64,000 nucleotides of DNA from an uncultured Christensenella sp. Its GTDB lineage: Bacteria > Bacillota > Clostridia > Christensenellales > Borkfalkiaceae. Both the position numbers and the translations under genes were made by a program. Where the stretch lies: the NCBI GenBank assembly GCA_910585685.1, contig CAJUEO010000007.1:26027-90026 (forward strand). Reading direction: 5' to 3'. The number at the start of each line of letters is the position of its first letter. The first letter of the stretch is position 1. Below the pieces are notes generated by a model. It was given only the letters and a program-made list of their open reading frames with translations, did not search any database and had not been told where the DNA came from. Shown piece after piece: positions 14,561 through 23,981 of this stretch.

Positions 14561-16330
14561 ATGATAAAAAAGAAGATAACTCTGCTGTTTGTTTCGGCAA
14601 TAATATTTGTGTGCGCAAGTTGTTTTGCGGCTTGCGGACACGTTTGCTCGTTCGGCGAATGGCAGATCGAAAAAGCGGCTACTTGCGTGGAAAAGGGCTA
14701 TAGAGTAAGAACTTGTTCTCACCCCGATTGCGGCAAGCAAGAGAGAGAGGAAATCGGTATAGATTTGCAGTCACACGCGCTTACTCCCGTCAGCGCGGTA
14801 GATGCTGACTGTACTACAGACGGAAATGTTGCCTACAATCATTGTTCGCTGTGCGACAAGGATTTTGACGAGGACGGCAATGAACTTACCGCCGAGGATA
14901 AAATAGTTCACGCAGCGCATAAAACCGTTGATATCGAAGAGGTTGCGGCAAGCGAGCATAATAGCGGAACAAGAGCTTACAAGCATTGTAGTGCTTGCAA
15001 AAAAGATTTTGACGAAAACGGCAACGAACTCACCGCACAGGATTTGGTTGTATCTGCAAAGCATACAATGTCGGAAGTTACGGCAATTGCGGCAAGCGAG
15101 CACAAGGACGGGCAAATAGCGCACATACACTGCAACGACTGCGGAAAGAATCTGGACGAAAACGGCAACGAGCTTACCGCACAGGATTTAGTAGTCGCAG
15201 CAAAGCATACAATGTCGGAAGTTACGGCAATTGCGGCGAGCGAGCACAAGAACGGACAAATAGCGCACATACATTGTAACGATTGCGGAAAGAACTTGGA
15301 CGTAGACGGCAACGAGCTCACCGCACAGGACTTGATTGTATCTGCAAAGCATACAATGTCGGAAGTTACGGCAATTGCGGCAAGCGAGCACAAGGACGGA
15401 CAAATAGCGCACATACACTGCAACGACTGCGGAAAGAACTTTGACGAGGACGGCAACGAGCTCACCGCACAGGATTTGGTAGTCGCTGCAACGCACACCG
15501 ATTACGATAGAGGCACGCTTTACTGCGAAACTTGCGCAGAGTATATAATTACAAACGTCGAACAGTTCAAATTGTTCCGCGACACGGTCAACGGCGGAGA
15601 AAAATTCTCCAATCAAACGGTTGCGCTGGACGCGGATTTGGACTTGAATAACGAGGAATGGGCGCCCATCAACGGGTTTTACGGAACGTTTGACGGAAGA
15701 GATCACGTTATAAAAAATCTCAAAATTTCGAGCGGCGATAACGTCGGTCTGTTCGGAAGGCAGTGGCAAATTAAAGCCGTTATAAGCAACTTTACTATCG
15801 ACGGCGCCGATATAACCGGCGGTTCGTGCGTTGCCGCAGTGCTTGGACAGACGGCTTCTACGCAGGTTACGGGCGTTACCGTTAAAAATGCACGCATAAG
15901 CGCGGCGCATTATGCCGCCGGAATTGTAGGGTACGCTTACGCTGAAATAAGCGACTGTAACGTAGACGGGCTGGAAATAGTTTGCGTTCCCGACGGAACG
16001 GAGGGCGCGTATGATAACGGAGATAAAGTCGGTAGCATTGTCGGCTATCTTTGCTCGGGCGGAGTTGAAAATTGCAAGGTGGCAAACGTCACGCTTAAAG
16101 GATACCGCGACATAGGCGGTATTGCAGGTACTGCAACGGCGGCGGAAGGCGCTGTTTACGTTAGAAACAACACCGTAACTAACGCAAATATCTGTGCGGA
16201 TCAAATTACAAACCACTACGGCAATAAAGACGCGAACGCAGCCGAAGTTGTAGGCAGAGTTATAGGCGCCGTGGAAATAGAAAACAACGCGCACAGCGGC
16301 GTTGAAATAGAATTAAAGCTTAATGCTTAG
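14561..16330 (+). CDS. Surface lipoprotein with tandem CxxC repeats and a GLUG-like C-terminal region
   Basis: 589 residues, exported. The signal starts MIKKKITLLFVSAIIFVCAS, and a likely lipobox Cys follows in CFAAC. Residues from about 20 to 325 form a series of repeats of about 48 residues, each with a CxxC pair (HCNDCGKNLDENGNEL) and a conserved TAIAASEH segment; three are nearly identical. The C-terminal 260 residues read as a right-handed beta-helix-like or GLUG-type region (FYGTFDGRDHVIKNLKI, GLFG, AGIVGYA). Function is unknown; adhesion or cell-wall display is likely. ATG 14561 is chosen over upstream ATGs because GGGAG lies 7 nt before it. The lipoprotein at 55048 shares the N-terminal His/CxxC style. 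Confidence 0.78.
   Translation: MIKKKITLLFVSAIIFVCASCFAACGHVCSFGEWQIEKAATCVEKGYRVRTCSHPDCGKQEREEIGIDLQSHALTPVSAVDADCTTDGNVAYNHCSLCDKDFDEDGNELTAEDKIVHAAHKTVDIEEVAASEHNSGTRAYKHCSACKKDFDENGNELTAQDLVVSAKHTMSEVTAIAASEHKDGQIAHIHCNDCGKNLDENGNELTAQDLVVAAKHTMSEVTAIAASEHKNGQIAHIHCNDCGKNLDVDGNELTAQDLIVSAKHTMSEVTAIAASEHKDGQIAHIHCNDCGKNFDEDGNELTAQDLVVAATHTDYDRGTLYCETCAEYIITNVEQFKLFRDTVNGGEKFSNQTVALDADLDLNNEEWAPINGFYGTFDGRDHVIKNLKISSGDNVGLFGRQWQIKAVISNFTIDGADITGGSCVAAVLGQTASTQVTGVTVKNARISAAHYAAGIVGYAYAEISDCNVDGLEIVCVPDGTEGAYDNGDKVGSIVGYLCSGGVENCKVANVTLKGYRDIGGIAGTATAAEGAVYVRNNTVTNANICADQITNHYGNKDANAAEVVGRVIGAVEIENNAHSGVEIELKLNA
15056..15487 (+). repeat. Three near-identical 144-bp tandem repeats
   Basis: Units begin at 15056, 15200 and 15344 and stay in frame (48 codons each). 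More diverged copies precede them from about 14810. Confidence 0.9.
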
Positions 16331-16364
16331 GATTTGGAATACTAAAATTATTTAATTATAGCGT

Positions 16365-17789
16365 ATGTCGTTCAAAAATAATACAAAGCAAGATACGACC
16401 GCGCAGTTGGAAAGCGGCAAAATATTGCCGCTTGTTTTCAAGCTTACCGTGCCGGCTGTAATCGCTCAGTTGATAACATTTTTATATAACATCGTCGACA
16501 GAATGTTCGTTGCGAAAATCGGGCATTCGGGTATGGACGCATTGGCGGCGCTCGGCATAGTTCTGCCAATAACTTTGATTATTCAATCCTTTTCAAATCT
16601 TATAGGGTTAGGCGGCTCTCCTCGCGCAAGCATAAAACTGGGGGAGGAAGATTGCGACGAAGCCAATAAAATTTTCAATACTTCATTTGTCTTTCTTATT
16701 GCGACGGGCGTTATTATAAGCTTGATAACCTTTTTTCTTTCCCGACAGATAGTCGTGCTTTTCGGCTGTCCCGAAAGCGCGGTCGGGTTTGCCTCTTCGT
16801 ATTTGCGCATCTACTCGCTCGGTACGGTGTTTATTATGCTGGCGCAGGGGCTCAACCCCTTTATTACCGCGCAGGGTTTTTCGCTTATTGCTATGTGCTC
16901 GGTTTTAGTCGGCGCGGTCGCAAACATCGGTTTGGACCCCATATTTATTTTTGTTTTGAACATGGGCGTAAACGGCGCCAGCCTTGCGACGGTGCTTTCG
17001 CAAACCATGTCGTTTGCGTGTATTTTAGTCTTTTTCCTCTCCAAAAAGAGCATTTTTAAATTTCGTTTACGGGATATGAAGCCGCAGTGGAAAAGAATTT
17101 TAAGCATATTGTCGCTCGGTGTAACGCCATTTGTTATGACACTGACGGAATGCGCCATACAAATTGTTTTCAACATAAATTTAAACCTTTCGACGGGTGG
17201 GGATAAGGATTATACCGCGGCGTTGACTATCATGCTCAGCGCGCTGCAACTTATATCCTTGCCGCTCAACGGTTTGGGCTACGGAATGCAGCCCTTCGTA
17301 AGCTATAACTATGGCAAGGGCAACGCCCAAAGGCTGAAAACGGGCATAAAATATGTCACGGTAATCGCTTTTATATTTGCCCTGGCTATATGGTCGGTTT
17401 CGCTTGCTCTGCCGCAGATGTACGCCTATATGTTCTCTGCAAGCGACAGCGTAATACAAATTGTACAAGCATATACTCCGCTGTTTTTAATGGGCTCTAT
17501 AATGTTTTTCGTGCAAATGACGTTGCAGAACATTAATGTTGCTCTGGGTCAGGCTAAATCCGCGCTGCTGCTTGCGGTTATGAGGAAAGTGATAATACTC
17601 ATTCCGCTTTGTTTTTGCCTCACTCATTTTATGGGCTTTAAGGGCGTGTATTTATCCGAGGGCATTGCGGATTTTGTAGCCGGAATAATAACTACGGTGG
17701 TTATTTTCGTAACCTTTCCCAAGGTATTCAAGAGGCGCGAAGAGCTGGTAAAAGAGAGAATAAATTCTCAAAAAATTGAAAATAAATAG
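16365..17789 (+). CDS. MATE family multidrug/metabolite efflux pump
   Basis: 474-residue inner-membrane antiporter with the 12-helix MATE pattern: PAVIAQLITFLYNIVDRMFV in helix 1, a second-half repeat from about residue 240, and Gly/Pro-rich GLGYGMQPFVSYNYG near 315. It exports drugs or metabolites using a Na+ or H+ gradient; the substrate is unknown. ATG 16365 has no recognisable ribosome site, so the exact start is less certain. It lies 12 nt upstream of the FprA gene and shares its transcription direction. Confidence 0.93.
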   Translation: MSFKNNTKQDTTAQLESGKILPLVFKLTVPAVIAQLITFLYNIVDRMFVAKIGHSGMDALAALGIVLPITLIIQSFSNLIGLGGSPRASIKLGEEDCDEANKIFNTSFVFLIATGVIISLITFFLSRQIVVLFGCPESAVGFASSYLRIYSLGTVFIMLAQGLNPFITAQGFSLIAMCSVLVGAVANIGLDPIFIFVLNMGVNGASLATVLSQTMSFACILVFFLSKKSIFKFRLRDMKPQWKRILSILSLGVTPFVMTLTECAIQIVFNINLNLSTGGDKDYTAALTIMLSALQLISLPLNGLGYGMQPFVSYNYGKGNAQRLKTGIKYVTVIAFIFALAIWSVSLALPQMYAYMFSASDSVIQIVQAYTPLFLMGSIMFFVQMTLQNINVALGQAKSALLLAVMRKVIILIPLCFCLTHFMGFKGVYLSEGIADFVAGIITTVVIFVTFPKVFKRREELVKERINSQKIENK

Positions 17790-17801
17790 AGGGATTGTAT
17801 T

Positions 17802-18959
17802 ATGGAACAGATTTCAAACGGCGTCTATTCGGTCGGCGTATTCGATAAAAACATAGACTTATTCGAGGGAATGTATCGCGTACCGGAGGGGATTTCCTAT
17901 AACTCCTATCTTGTATGCGATAAAAAAATTGCAATAATGGACTCGGTCGACGCGGATTTTCGCGACGAGTGGCTTGAAAATATTCATAGCGTTTTGGGTG
18001 AAAGAAAGCCCGATTACCTCGTAATTTTGCATATGGAGCCCGACCATTCGGCAAATATTTTAAGCTTTATAAAGGCTTATCCCGACGCGCAAATCGTCGG
18101 CAACGCCAAGACCCTCGTAATGATAAAGGAATTTTTCGGGGAAGATTTTAGCTTTAACTTTTTAGAGGTTGAGGACGGACAAAGCCTTGATTTGGGCAAA
18201 AGAAAGCTTAATTTTATATTTGCGCCTATGGTTCATTGGCCCGAGGTTATGGTTGCTTACGACAGTTTTGACAAGGTTTTGTTTTCGGCGGACGCATTCG
18301 GCAAGTTCGGGGCACGGGTCTGCGGCAAGCAGTGGGAGAGCGAGGCAAGAAGATACTATTACGGCATTGTGGGTAAGTTCGGCGCGCAGGTGCAAAGCCT
18401 TTTTAAAAAGCTGTCCTGCTTTGAAATAGAAAAAATCTTTCCTCTTCACGGGCCTGTTTTGACGGAAAACATTGATTTCTATTTTGATAAGTACGAAAAG
18501 TGGTCTAAATACGAGCCCGAAAACAATGGCGTACTTATTGCCTATACCTCTATTTACGGGCATACGGCAAGCGCGGCAAAAAAGCTTGCGCTCATGTTGA
18601 AGGGCAAAAACGTATGCGAAGCAGAGCTGTGCGACCTTGTGCGTTGCGATTGGGCGGAATGCGTTGCGCAGGCGTTCAGATTTAAAAACGTAGTGCTTGC
18701 AACTACGACTTATAACGGGGACGTTTTCCCTGCAATGCGCGAGTTTATAGACAGGTTGAAGGAGCGCAACTTTCAGAACAGAAGAATAGGGCTAATAGAA
18801 AACGGCAGTTGGGCGCCCGTTGCGACGCGCAATATGCAAAAGCGCCTTGAAGGCTGTAAAAACCTCGAATACTGCGAAAACGGCGTAAAAATACGTTCGG
18901 CGCTGAATGCCGAAAGCACGGCGCAGCTTGAGCGGCTTGCAGATGAATTGAGCAAATAA
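17802..18959 (+). CDS. FprA-type flavodiiron protein (O2/NO reductase)
   Basis: Cytoplasmic oxygen or nitric-oxide reductase that protects anaerobes. 385 residues: an N-terminal metallo-beta-lactamase-like diiron domain (1-245) with HMEPDH near 79-84, HWPE near 146, a metal-ligand Asp in SADAFG near 164, and LHGPV near 225. A C-terminal flavodoxin domain follows (IAYTSIYGHTASAAKKLA near 247). All diiron ligands appear present. GAGGG lies 8 nt before ATG 17802, and the gene may be co-transcribed with the MATE pump. Electrons probably come from rubredoxin or ferredoxin, which is family knowledge. Confidence 0.93.
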   Translation: MEQISNGVYSVGVFDKNIDLFEGMYRVPEGISYNSYLVCDKKIAIMDSVDADFRDEWLENIHSVLGERKPDYLVILHMEPDHSANILSFIKAYPDAQIVGNAKTLVMIKEFFGEDFSFNFLEVEDGQSLDLGKRKLNFIFAPMVHWPEVMVAYDSFDKVLFSADAFGKFGARVCGKQWESEARRYYYGIVGKFGAQVQSLFKKLSCFEIEKIFPLHGPVLTENIDFYFDKYEKWSKYEPENNGVLIAYTSIYGHTASAAKKLALMLKGKNVCEAELCDLVRCDWAECVAQAFRFKNVVLATTTYNGDVFPAMREFIDRLKERNFQNRRIGLIENGSWAPVATRNMQKRLEGCKNLEYCENGVKIRSALNAESTAQLERLADELSK

Positions 18960-18965
18960 TTTAAA

Positions 18966-19000
18966 AACCTCGGACGGCGGAAATTCCGCCGTCCGAGGTT
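18966..19000. terminator. Bidirectional terminator after FprA
   Basis: Perfect 17-bp inverted repeat (18966-18982 with 18984-19000) with A/T flanks, between converging genes. Confidence 0.92.
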
Positions 19001-19005
19001 TGATT

Positions 19006-19914
19006 TTAAGCCGCTTCCTCCTGCTTTATTTGTATCACGGGGTTATTGCGCGCGACGCCCAAAACGTAAGACTCGGCGTTGAGGTCGATAACTATAAGCG
19101 CAATAACAATCAGCGCAAGCCCGACAAACAGCCCCATAAGGTTGTTTATAAGCATTGCAATAAGGGTGAAAGCTATGGAAATTAAAAATATTATCAGGCT
19201 CGAAAGCATATGTAAGCCGATATTTTTAAAGTTGACGATATCTTTAAACTTAATTATTTTATAGCCGTGCAACAGGTATGCCTGCAAAAGAGATAGCGCG
19301 CCGCCAAATAAAAACATTAAGGTCAGCGAAATAAAAATGCCCTCTCTCCAAAGTGCGAAAGCGAAAAAAATTAAAACTATGCAGCAGGTCGAAACGAAAG
19401 AGTTTATAAAGTAAGCAAGAACAATTTTCCATACCGAGCGCTTTGCTATGGTTCTGCGTATAAAGTACTTTACAATGGCAAGTCCCGCCCAAAACCCGAG
19501 AATCCAGAACACGAAAAACATTACAACGCTTGCTGCAATTTGCTCTGTAAACACGGCTACAAGCAGCGTGATTTGCGCCTTGAACGTTTCAAAGTCCGTG
19601 CCGAGAATGGTGTTCAAAATCTGCGTAAGCATTTCGTTCAGCCACTCAGCGGAAAGCAGGGTTTGCAAAGACTGCATAGGCTGGTTCCAGTCGAGCGAGC
19701 GCACCGCTTCCCAAATTTTTTTCCACAGTAGATTGAAGTCGAGGTTGACGTTGCTTGACAACTCGACGATACCGTCGGAAAGCTGCGAAATTGCGGCAAC
19801 AATTCCCGGAAACAGAATAGAAAAGCCTATCATCATACCGAGGAACATTGTACCGAGCGGCGTAAAAAAGTATTTCAGACTTTTAAAGTAGTTTTTAAGA
19901 CCGTGTTTTAACAT
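19006..19914 (-). CDS. Integral membrane protein of unknown function
   Basis: 302 residues. Hydropathy by eye gives about six transmembrane segments: one near 20-42, a long extracytoplasmic or amphipathic stretch (45-115), then helices near 125-148, 165-190, 195-215, 232-255 and 258-280. There are no catalytic motifs, and the C terminus is charged (IQIKQEEAA). I do not recognise the family. The start at 19914 has only a weak GAG-type ribosome site. It stands alone between convergent FprA and a divergent ABC exporter. Confidence 0.7.
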   Translation of the reverse strand: MLKHGLKNYFKSLKYFFTPLGTMFLGMMIGFSILFPGIVAAISQLSDGIVELSSNVNLDFNLLWKKIWEAVRSLDWNQPMQSLQTLLSAEWLNEMLTQILNTILGTDFETFKAQITLLVAVFTEQIAASVVMFFVFWILGFWAGLAIVKYFIRRTIAKRSVWKIVLAYFINSFVSTCCIVLIFFAFALWREGIFISLTLMFLFGGALSLLQAYLLHGYKIIKFKDIVNFKNIGLHMLSSLIIFLISIAFTLIAMLINNLMGLFVGLALIVIALIVIDLNAESYVLGVARNNPVIQIKQEEAA

Positions 19915-19980
19915 TTTATTTTCTCGTTTGTAAATTACTCAATATATTTAACATTTACCCGTCGCTTTTGTCAATGAAAA

Positions 19981-20009
19981 TTGACAAAACGGCAAGATTG
20001 TTATAGAAT
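19981..20009 (+). promoter_or_regulatory. Promoter of the ABC exporter operon
   Basis: TTGACA (19981-19986) and TAGAAT (20004-20009), spacing 17. AAGGAG precedes the ATG. Confidence 0.8.
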
Positions 20010-20039
20010 AAAAGCCAGACTGTTGTAAAGGAGAAGCGC

Positions 20040-21818
20040 ATGCTGTTCGGAAAACATATAAACAGATATTATTTCAAATACGGCTGGATGCTTTTAATCG
20101 GCATTGTTGCGCTTGTCGTTATAGACTATTTTCAGCTTATAATTCCCGAGCTTTACAGAATGGTAGTAAACGGAATGAACTCGGGAGAGGTGTTAACGGG
20201 CGGAGAAGTGTTTGCGTTCGATATGGATTTTTTGCTTATGCGCATATGTCTGCCGCTCATCATAATTATTTTGGTTATGGTTTTCGGGCGGTTTTTGTGG
20301 CGCATTTGTTTTTTCGGTTCGGCAATCAAAGTGGAAACCGACATACGCGAAAAAATGTTCGACCGTTGCAAAAATCTGTCGCAGCAATACTATCAGGTAA
20401 ATAAAGTCGGCAATTTAATGTCGCTGTTCACCAACGACCTCGAAACGGTGCAGGACTGCTTCGGTATGGGCATTTTATCGCTTATGGACGCGGCGGTGCT
20501 GGGCGGAATGACGCTGTTTAAAATGTGGAAAATGGATTTCAGGCTTACTCTGCTTTCGCTTATTCCCATGGCGCTGCTGCTGTTCGGCGGAATTGTTATC
20601 AGCAAGTATATGATTAAAAAGTGGGAGTCGCGGCAAGCTGCGTTTTCCGATTTGTCCGACTTTTCGCAGGAAAGCTTTTCGGGAATTTCCGTTATAAAGG
20701 CGTTTGTAAAGGAGTTTAAAGAGCTGCTCGCTTTCCGCGTGCTAAACAAGCGAAACGAGGACGTCAACGTAGAATATACCAAACTTTCCACTCTTTTGAC
20801 GGTTGCGGTAACGCTTTTGGTCGAGTCGGTAATCTGCATAATTCTGGGCTTTGGCGGCTATCTCGTTTTCGAGGGCGCGTTCGACGCAGGAGAGCTTGTC
20901 GAGTTCATCGGATACTTCACAACCCTCGTGTGGCCGGTTATGGCTGTGTCGCAGCTCATTGAAATGACGTCGCGAGGCAGGGCTTCTTTAAACCGAATAA
21001 GCGAGCTTCTCGACGCGAAGCAGGACGTTGCGGACGGCGCGGAAGTCGCTTCGGTGGGTGAGCTTTTTGGCAAAATAGAGTTTAAAAATTTAACCTTTCG
21101 CTATCCTGCGGCGGCTTATAACGCGCTTGAAAACGTGTCGTTTGTCATTGAGCGCGGTCAAAGCGTAGGGCTTGTAGGCAGAGCCGGTTCGGGCAAGACT
21201 ACCATTGTGGATTTGATTTTAAGGACGTATAACGTGCCCGACGGCACGCTGTTTATAGACGGTTGCGACGTAAACAAAATACCCATACGCGACGTGCGCG
21301 AGGCGGTAGCATACGTTCCGCAGGACAATTTTCTTTTCAGCGACACCATATTAAACAATATATGTTTCTCGGGTGAGGGCTCGACGGAAGAGGCGGAGGC
21401 GGTTGCACGGCTTGCCGACGTTCACGACAACATTGCGCAGTTTAAAGACGGCTATCAAACCATGCTCGGTGAGCGCGGTGTTACCGTTTCGGGCGGACAG
21501 AAGCAGCGCATATCCATTGCCCGTGCGCTAATCAAAAAATCTAAGATATTAATTCTCGACGACTCGGTTTCGGCAGTTGACACAAAAACCGAGCGCAATA
21601 TTTTACAAAATTTAAAGACCGCGCGCGAAGGCGCAACTACAATTTTGATCGCGCACCGCATTTCCACGGTCGAAAATCTCGATAAAATAATTTTTGTCGA
21701 CGAAGGCAGGGTTTTGGGGTGCGACACGCACGAAAACTTGTATAAAAACTGTCCCGACTACAAAAAAATGGTCGATTTGCAAAGACTCGAGGACGAGGGG
21801 AGGGGCGCCGATGCGTGA
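20040..21818 (+). CDS. Heterodimeric ABC exporter subunit with degenerate ATPase site
   Basis: 592-residue half-transporter: a six-helix membrane domain (about 1-320) and a nucleotide-binding domain. Walker A is GRAGSGKTT near 380, the signature is VSGGQKQRISIARAL, and Walker B is ILILDDSVSAVD. The residue after Walker B is Asp rather than the catalytic Glu, as in the degenerate-site subunit of BmrC/D-like heterodimers. The partner follows with an 8-nt overlap. Together they probably export drugs, lipids or peptides; the substrate cannot be assigned. Confidence 0.94.
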   Translation: MLFGKHINRYYFKYGWMLLIGIVALVVIDYFQLIIPELYRMVVNGMNSGEVLTGGEVFAFDMDFLLMRICLPLIIIILVMVFGRFLWRICFFGSAIKVETDIREKMFDRCKNLSQQYYQVNKVGNLMSLFTNDLETVQDCFGMGILSLMDAAVLGGMTLFKMWKMDFRLTLLSLIPMALLLFGGIVISKYMIKKWESRQAAFSDLSDFSQESFSGISVIKAFVKEFKELLAFRVLNKRNEDVNVEYTKLSTLLTVAVTLLVESVICIILGFGGYLVFEGAFDAGELVEFIGYFTTLVWPVMAVSQLIEMTSRGRASLNRISELLDAKQDVADGAEVASVGELFGKIEFKNLTFRYPAAAYNALENVSFVIERGQSVGLVGRAGSGKTTIVDLILRTYNVPDGTLFIDGCDVNKIPIRDVREAVAYVPQDNFLFSDTILNNICFSGEGSTEEAEAVARLADVHDNIAQFKDGYQTMLGERGVTVSGGQKQRISIARALIKKSKILILDDSVSAVDTKTERNILQNLKTAREGATTILIAHRISTVENLDKIIFVDEGRVLGCDTHENLYKNCPDYKKMVDLQRLEDEGRGADA

Positions 21819-23697
21819 TTATTTTCCCCTTATAGTTGTCGGCGCGATAGTCGGGGTTTTGTCGGTAGTGTTCGTTACGGCTTACGCGCTTATAAAAAAC
21901 AAAAAAGAGGCGTTGGGTTTCGACCGCGCGATGAAGGACAAAGAAATTATAAAGCGGCTTTTAAAGTACGCCAAGCCGTTTTGGAAAAGCTTTGTTTTCG
22001 TCGGCGTTTTGATGCTGCTTTCAATTTCTTACGACATAATTTCCCCCCTTTTGATAGGCTATATCGAGGGAATTGTAAAACTCGCGTTCGAGCTTAGCGA
22101 GCTGTATATAATTGTCGGCGTGTACGCGGCTGTTTTGGTTGTTTCGCTTGTTTCGACCTACGTTCAGGCAATAGTCTTGCAGCGCACGGGGCAGCGCATT
22201 CTTTCAAAGCTGCGCGAGGACGTGTTTACGCATATCGAAAGCCTGTCGCACGCCCAGCTAAATTCGATACCCGTCGGCAAGCTTGTAACGCGTGTAACAA
22301 ACGACACCAACGCAATTTCTATGATGTTTACAAACATTTTAGTGTCGCTTATCAAAAACCTGTTCGTAATATTCGGCGTGCTTGTCGCTATGCTGTGCCT
22401 GAACTACGAGCTTACGCTTATGGTGCTGTGCTTTGTGCCGTTTATCGTGTTGTTTACGGTAATTTTCCGCAAGTTTTCGCGCAGGGCGTACAGAAAGGTC
22501 AAGGACGGCACTACGGATATAAACACCTTTTTGTCGGAAAATCTGTCGGGTATGAAAATTACACAGGCGTTCAACCGCGAGGACAAAAAAATGCAGGAGT
22601 TTTCGGCAAAAAACAAGTCGCTCGCTTCTGCAAAACAGCGCCAAATTTTTGTGTTCGGTATCTTCCGCCCCGTCGTGTATATGCTGTATATCTCGTCGGT
22701 GCTGTGCCTCTTGTATCTCGGCGGCAAGGGGTATATTGACAACGTTTCCTTCCTCGGGCAGACGCTTACAAGCGAAATAATAGTCACCTTCTATATGTAC
22801 GTGTCGAAGTTCTTCAACCCCATTCAAAGCCTTGCCGAGCAGTTCAATTGGCTGCAATCGGCGTTTGCTTCGGCTGAAAAGATATTTACTATTTTGGATT
22901 TGAAGCCCGACGTTGCGGATACGGAGGGGGCAATAGAGCTCGACAAAATAAGGGGAGAAATCGAGTTCAGGGACGTATGGTTTTGCTATGTTGAAAACGA
23001 GTGGGTTTTAAAGGGAGTTTCCTTTAAAGTTGAGGCAGGAAAGACGGCTGCGTTTGTAGGTTCCACGGGTTCGGGCAAGACGACTATTTTGTCGCTGTTG
23101 TGCCGAAACTACGACATATGTCGGGGGCAAATACTTGTAGACGGCATCGATATAACAAAAATTAAGATAGCTTCTCTGCGCCGACACTTCGGGCAAATGT
23201 TGCAGGACGTGTTTCTGTTTTCGGGCACGGTGCGCAGCAATATAGTGCTGTATAACGACTATTCGGACGAGGAAATACGCCGCGCGTGCGACTATGTAAA
23301 CGCAACCCCGTTTATAGAAAAGCTTGCAAATAAGTTCGACGAGCCCGTGCGTGAACGCGGCAACAATTTCTCTGCCGGGCAGCGGCAGTTGCTTTCGTTT
23401 GCGAGAACGGTAATTCACAGGCCGTCGGTAATGATTTTAGACGAAGCTACGGCAAATATCGACACCGAAACCGAACGGCTTATACAGGACTCGCTGGAAA
23501 AGATGAAAAATATCGGCACAATGTTAATAGTCGCTCACAGGCTTTCCACAATACGCGGCGCCGACAATATAATAGTTTTGTCGCACGGGGAAATAGTCGA
23601 GCAGGGCACGCACGCAAAGCTTATCGAAAACAGGGGCAGATACTATAAGCTTTATACCTTGCAGGCGCACCGCGAGCAGATAGAGAGTTCGCACTAA
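21811..23697 (+). CDS. Heterodimeric ABC exporter subunit with consensus ATPase site
   Basis: 628 residues, starting MRDYFPLIVVGAIVG at ATG 21811 behind GGGGAGGGG. The frame is open further upstream but inside the previous gene. It has an extra N-terminal helix, then the ABC membrane domain, Walker A GSTGSGKTT near 430, signature NFSAGQRQLLSFARTV and Walker B VMILDEATANID with the catalytic Glu. It complements the Asp-containing partner encoded just upstream, which is the usual asymmetric pair. A strong terminator follows. Confidence 0.95.
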   Translation: MRDYFPLIVVGAIVGVLSVVFVTAYALIKNKKEALGFDRAMKDKEIIKRLLKYAKPFWKSFVFVGVLMLLSISYDIISPLLIGYIEGIVKLAFELSELYIIVGVYAAVLVVSLVSTYVQAIVLQRTGQRILSKLREDVFTHIESLSHAQLNSIPVGKLVTRVTNDTNAISMMFTNILVSLIKNLFVIFGVLVAMLCLNYELTLMVLCFVPFIVLFTVIFRKFSRRAYRKVKDGTTDINTFLSENLSGMKITQAFNREDKKMQEFSAKNKSLASAKQRQIFVFGIFRPVVYMLYISSVLCLLYLGGKGYIDNVSFLGQTLTSEIIVTFYMYVSKFFNPIQSLAEQFNWLQSAFASAEKIFTILDLKPDVADTEGAIELDKIRGEIEFRDVWFCYVENEWVLKGVSFKVEAGKTAAFVGSTGSGKTTILSLLCRNYDICRGQILVDGIDITKIKIASLRRHFGQMLQDVFLFSGTVRSNIVLYNDYSDEEIRRACDYVNATPFIEKLANKFDEPVRERGNNFSAGQRQLLSFARTVIHRPSVMILDEATANIDTETERLIQDSLEKMKNIGTMLIVAHRLSTIRGADNIIVLSHGEIVEQGTHAKLIENRGRYYKLYTLQAHREQIESSH

Positions 23698-23723
23698 AAT
23701 TGTATTAATTTACATTAATAGGT

Positions 23724-23767
23724 AAATATCCCACTATTTATATACAAAAATAGTGGGATATTTTTAC
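23724..23767 (+). terminator. Terminator of the ABC exporter operon
   Basis: 16-bp stem (23724-23739 with 23748-23763), 8-nt loop, followed by a T run. Confidence 0.9.
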
Positions 23768-23803
23768 AGAAAATAAAAAAATTTAAAATTTTTTTAAAAG
23801 TTG

Positions 23804-23841
23804 GTGGACAAAAGCATATATAAAGTATGTATTAATTAGTA
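23804..23841 (+). promoter_or_regulatory. Promoter-like motif shared with the secreted peptidase gene
   Basis: GTGGACAAAA (23804) followed by TATGTATTAATTAGTA (23826-23841). The same two blocks recur at 25614 and 25635 upstream of the peptidase gene with nearly the same spacing. The remaining 140 nt before the next gene hold a TATAAT at 23945-23950 and an imperfect inverted repeat TTTTCCAA/TTGGGAAAA. Confidence 0.5.
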
Positions 23842-23981
23842 GGGAAACATAAATCCCGAAATAAATTCAGGTGTATTTAAGGGTAACTGTCCAAAATTTT
23901 CCAATTGCGCAAAAAGTTGGGAAAATATGCGGAAGATGATAGCTTATAATAGCGGTATCATAAAAAGGACAGGGGCAAATT

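Noticed and set aside
15056..15487. Regular repeats, possibly a CRISPR array
   Set aside because: The 144-bp period is a multiple of 3, lies in frame inside a gene and has no spacers.
15188..16294. Open frame of 368 codons on the minus strand opposite the repeat lipoprotein
   Set aside because: It is antisense to a clear signal-peptide gene with in-frame repeats and shows no family motif or ribosome site.
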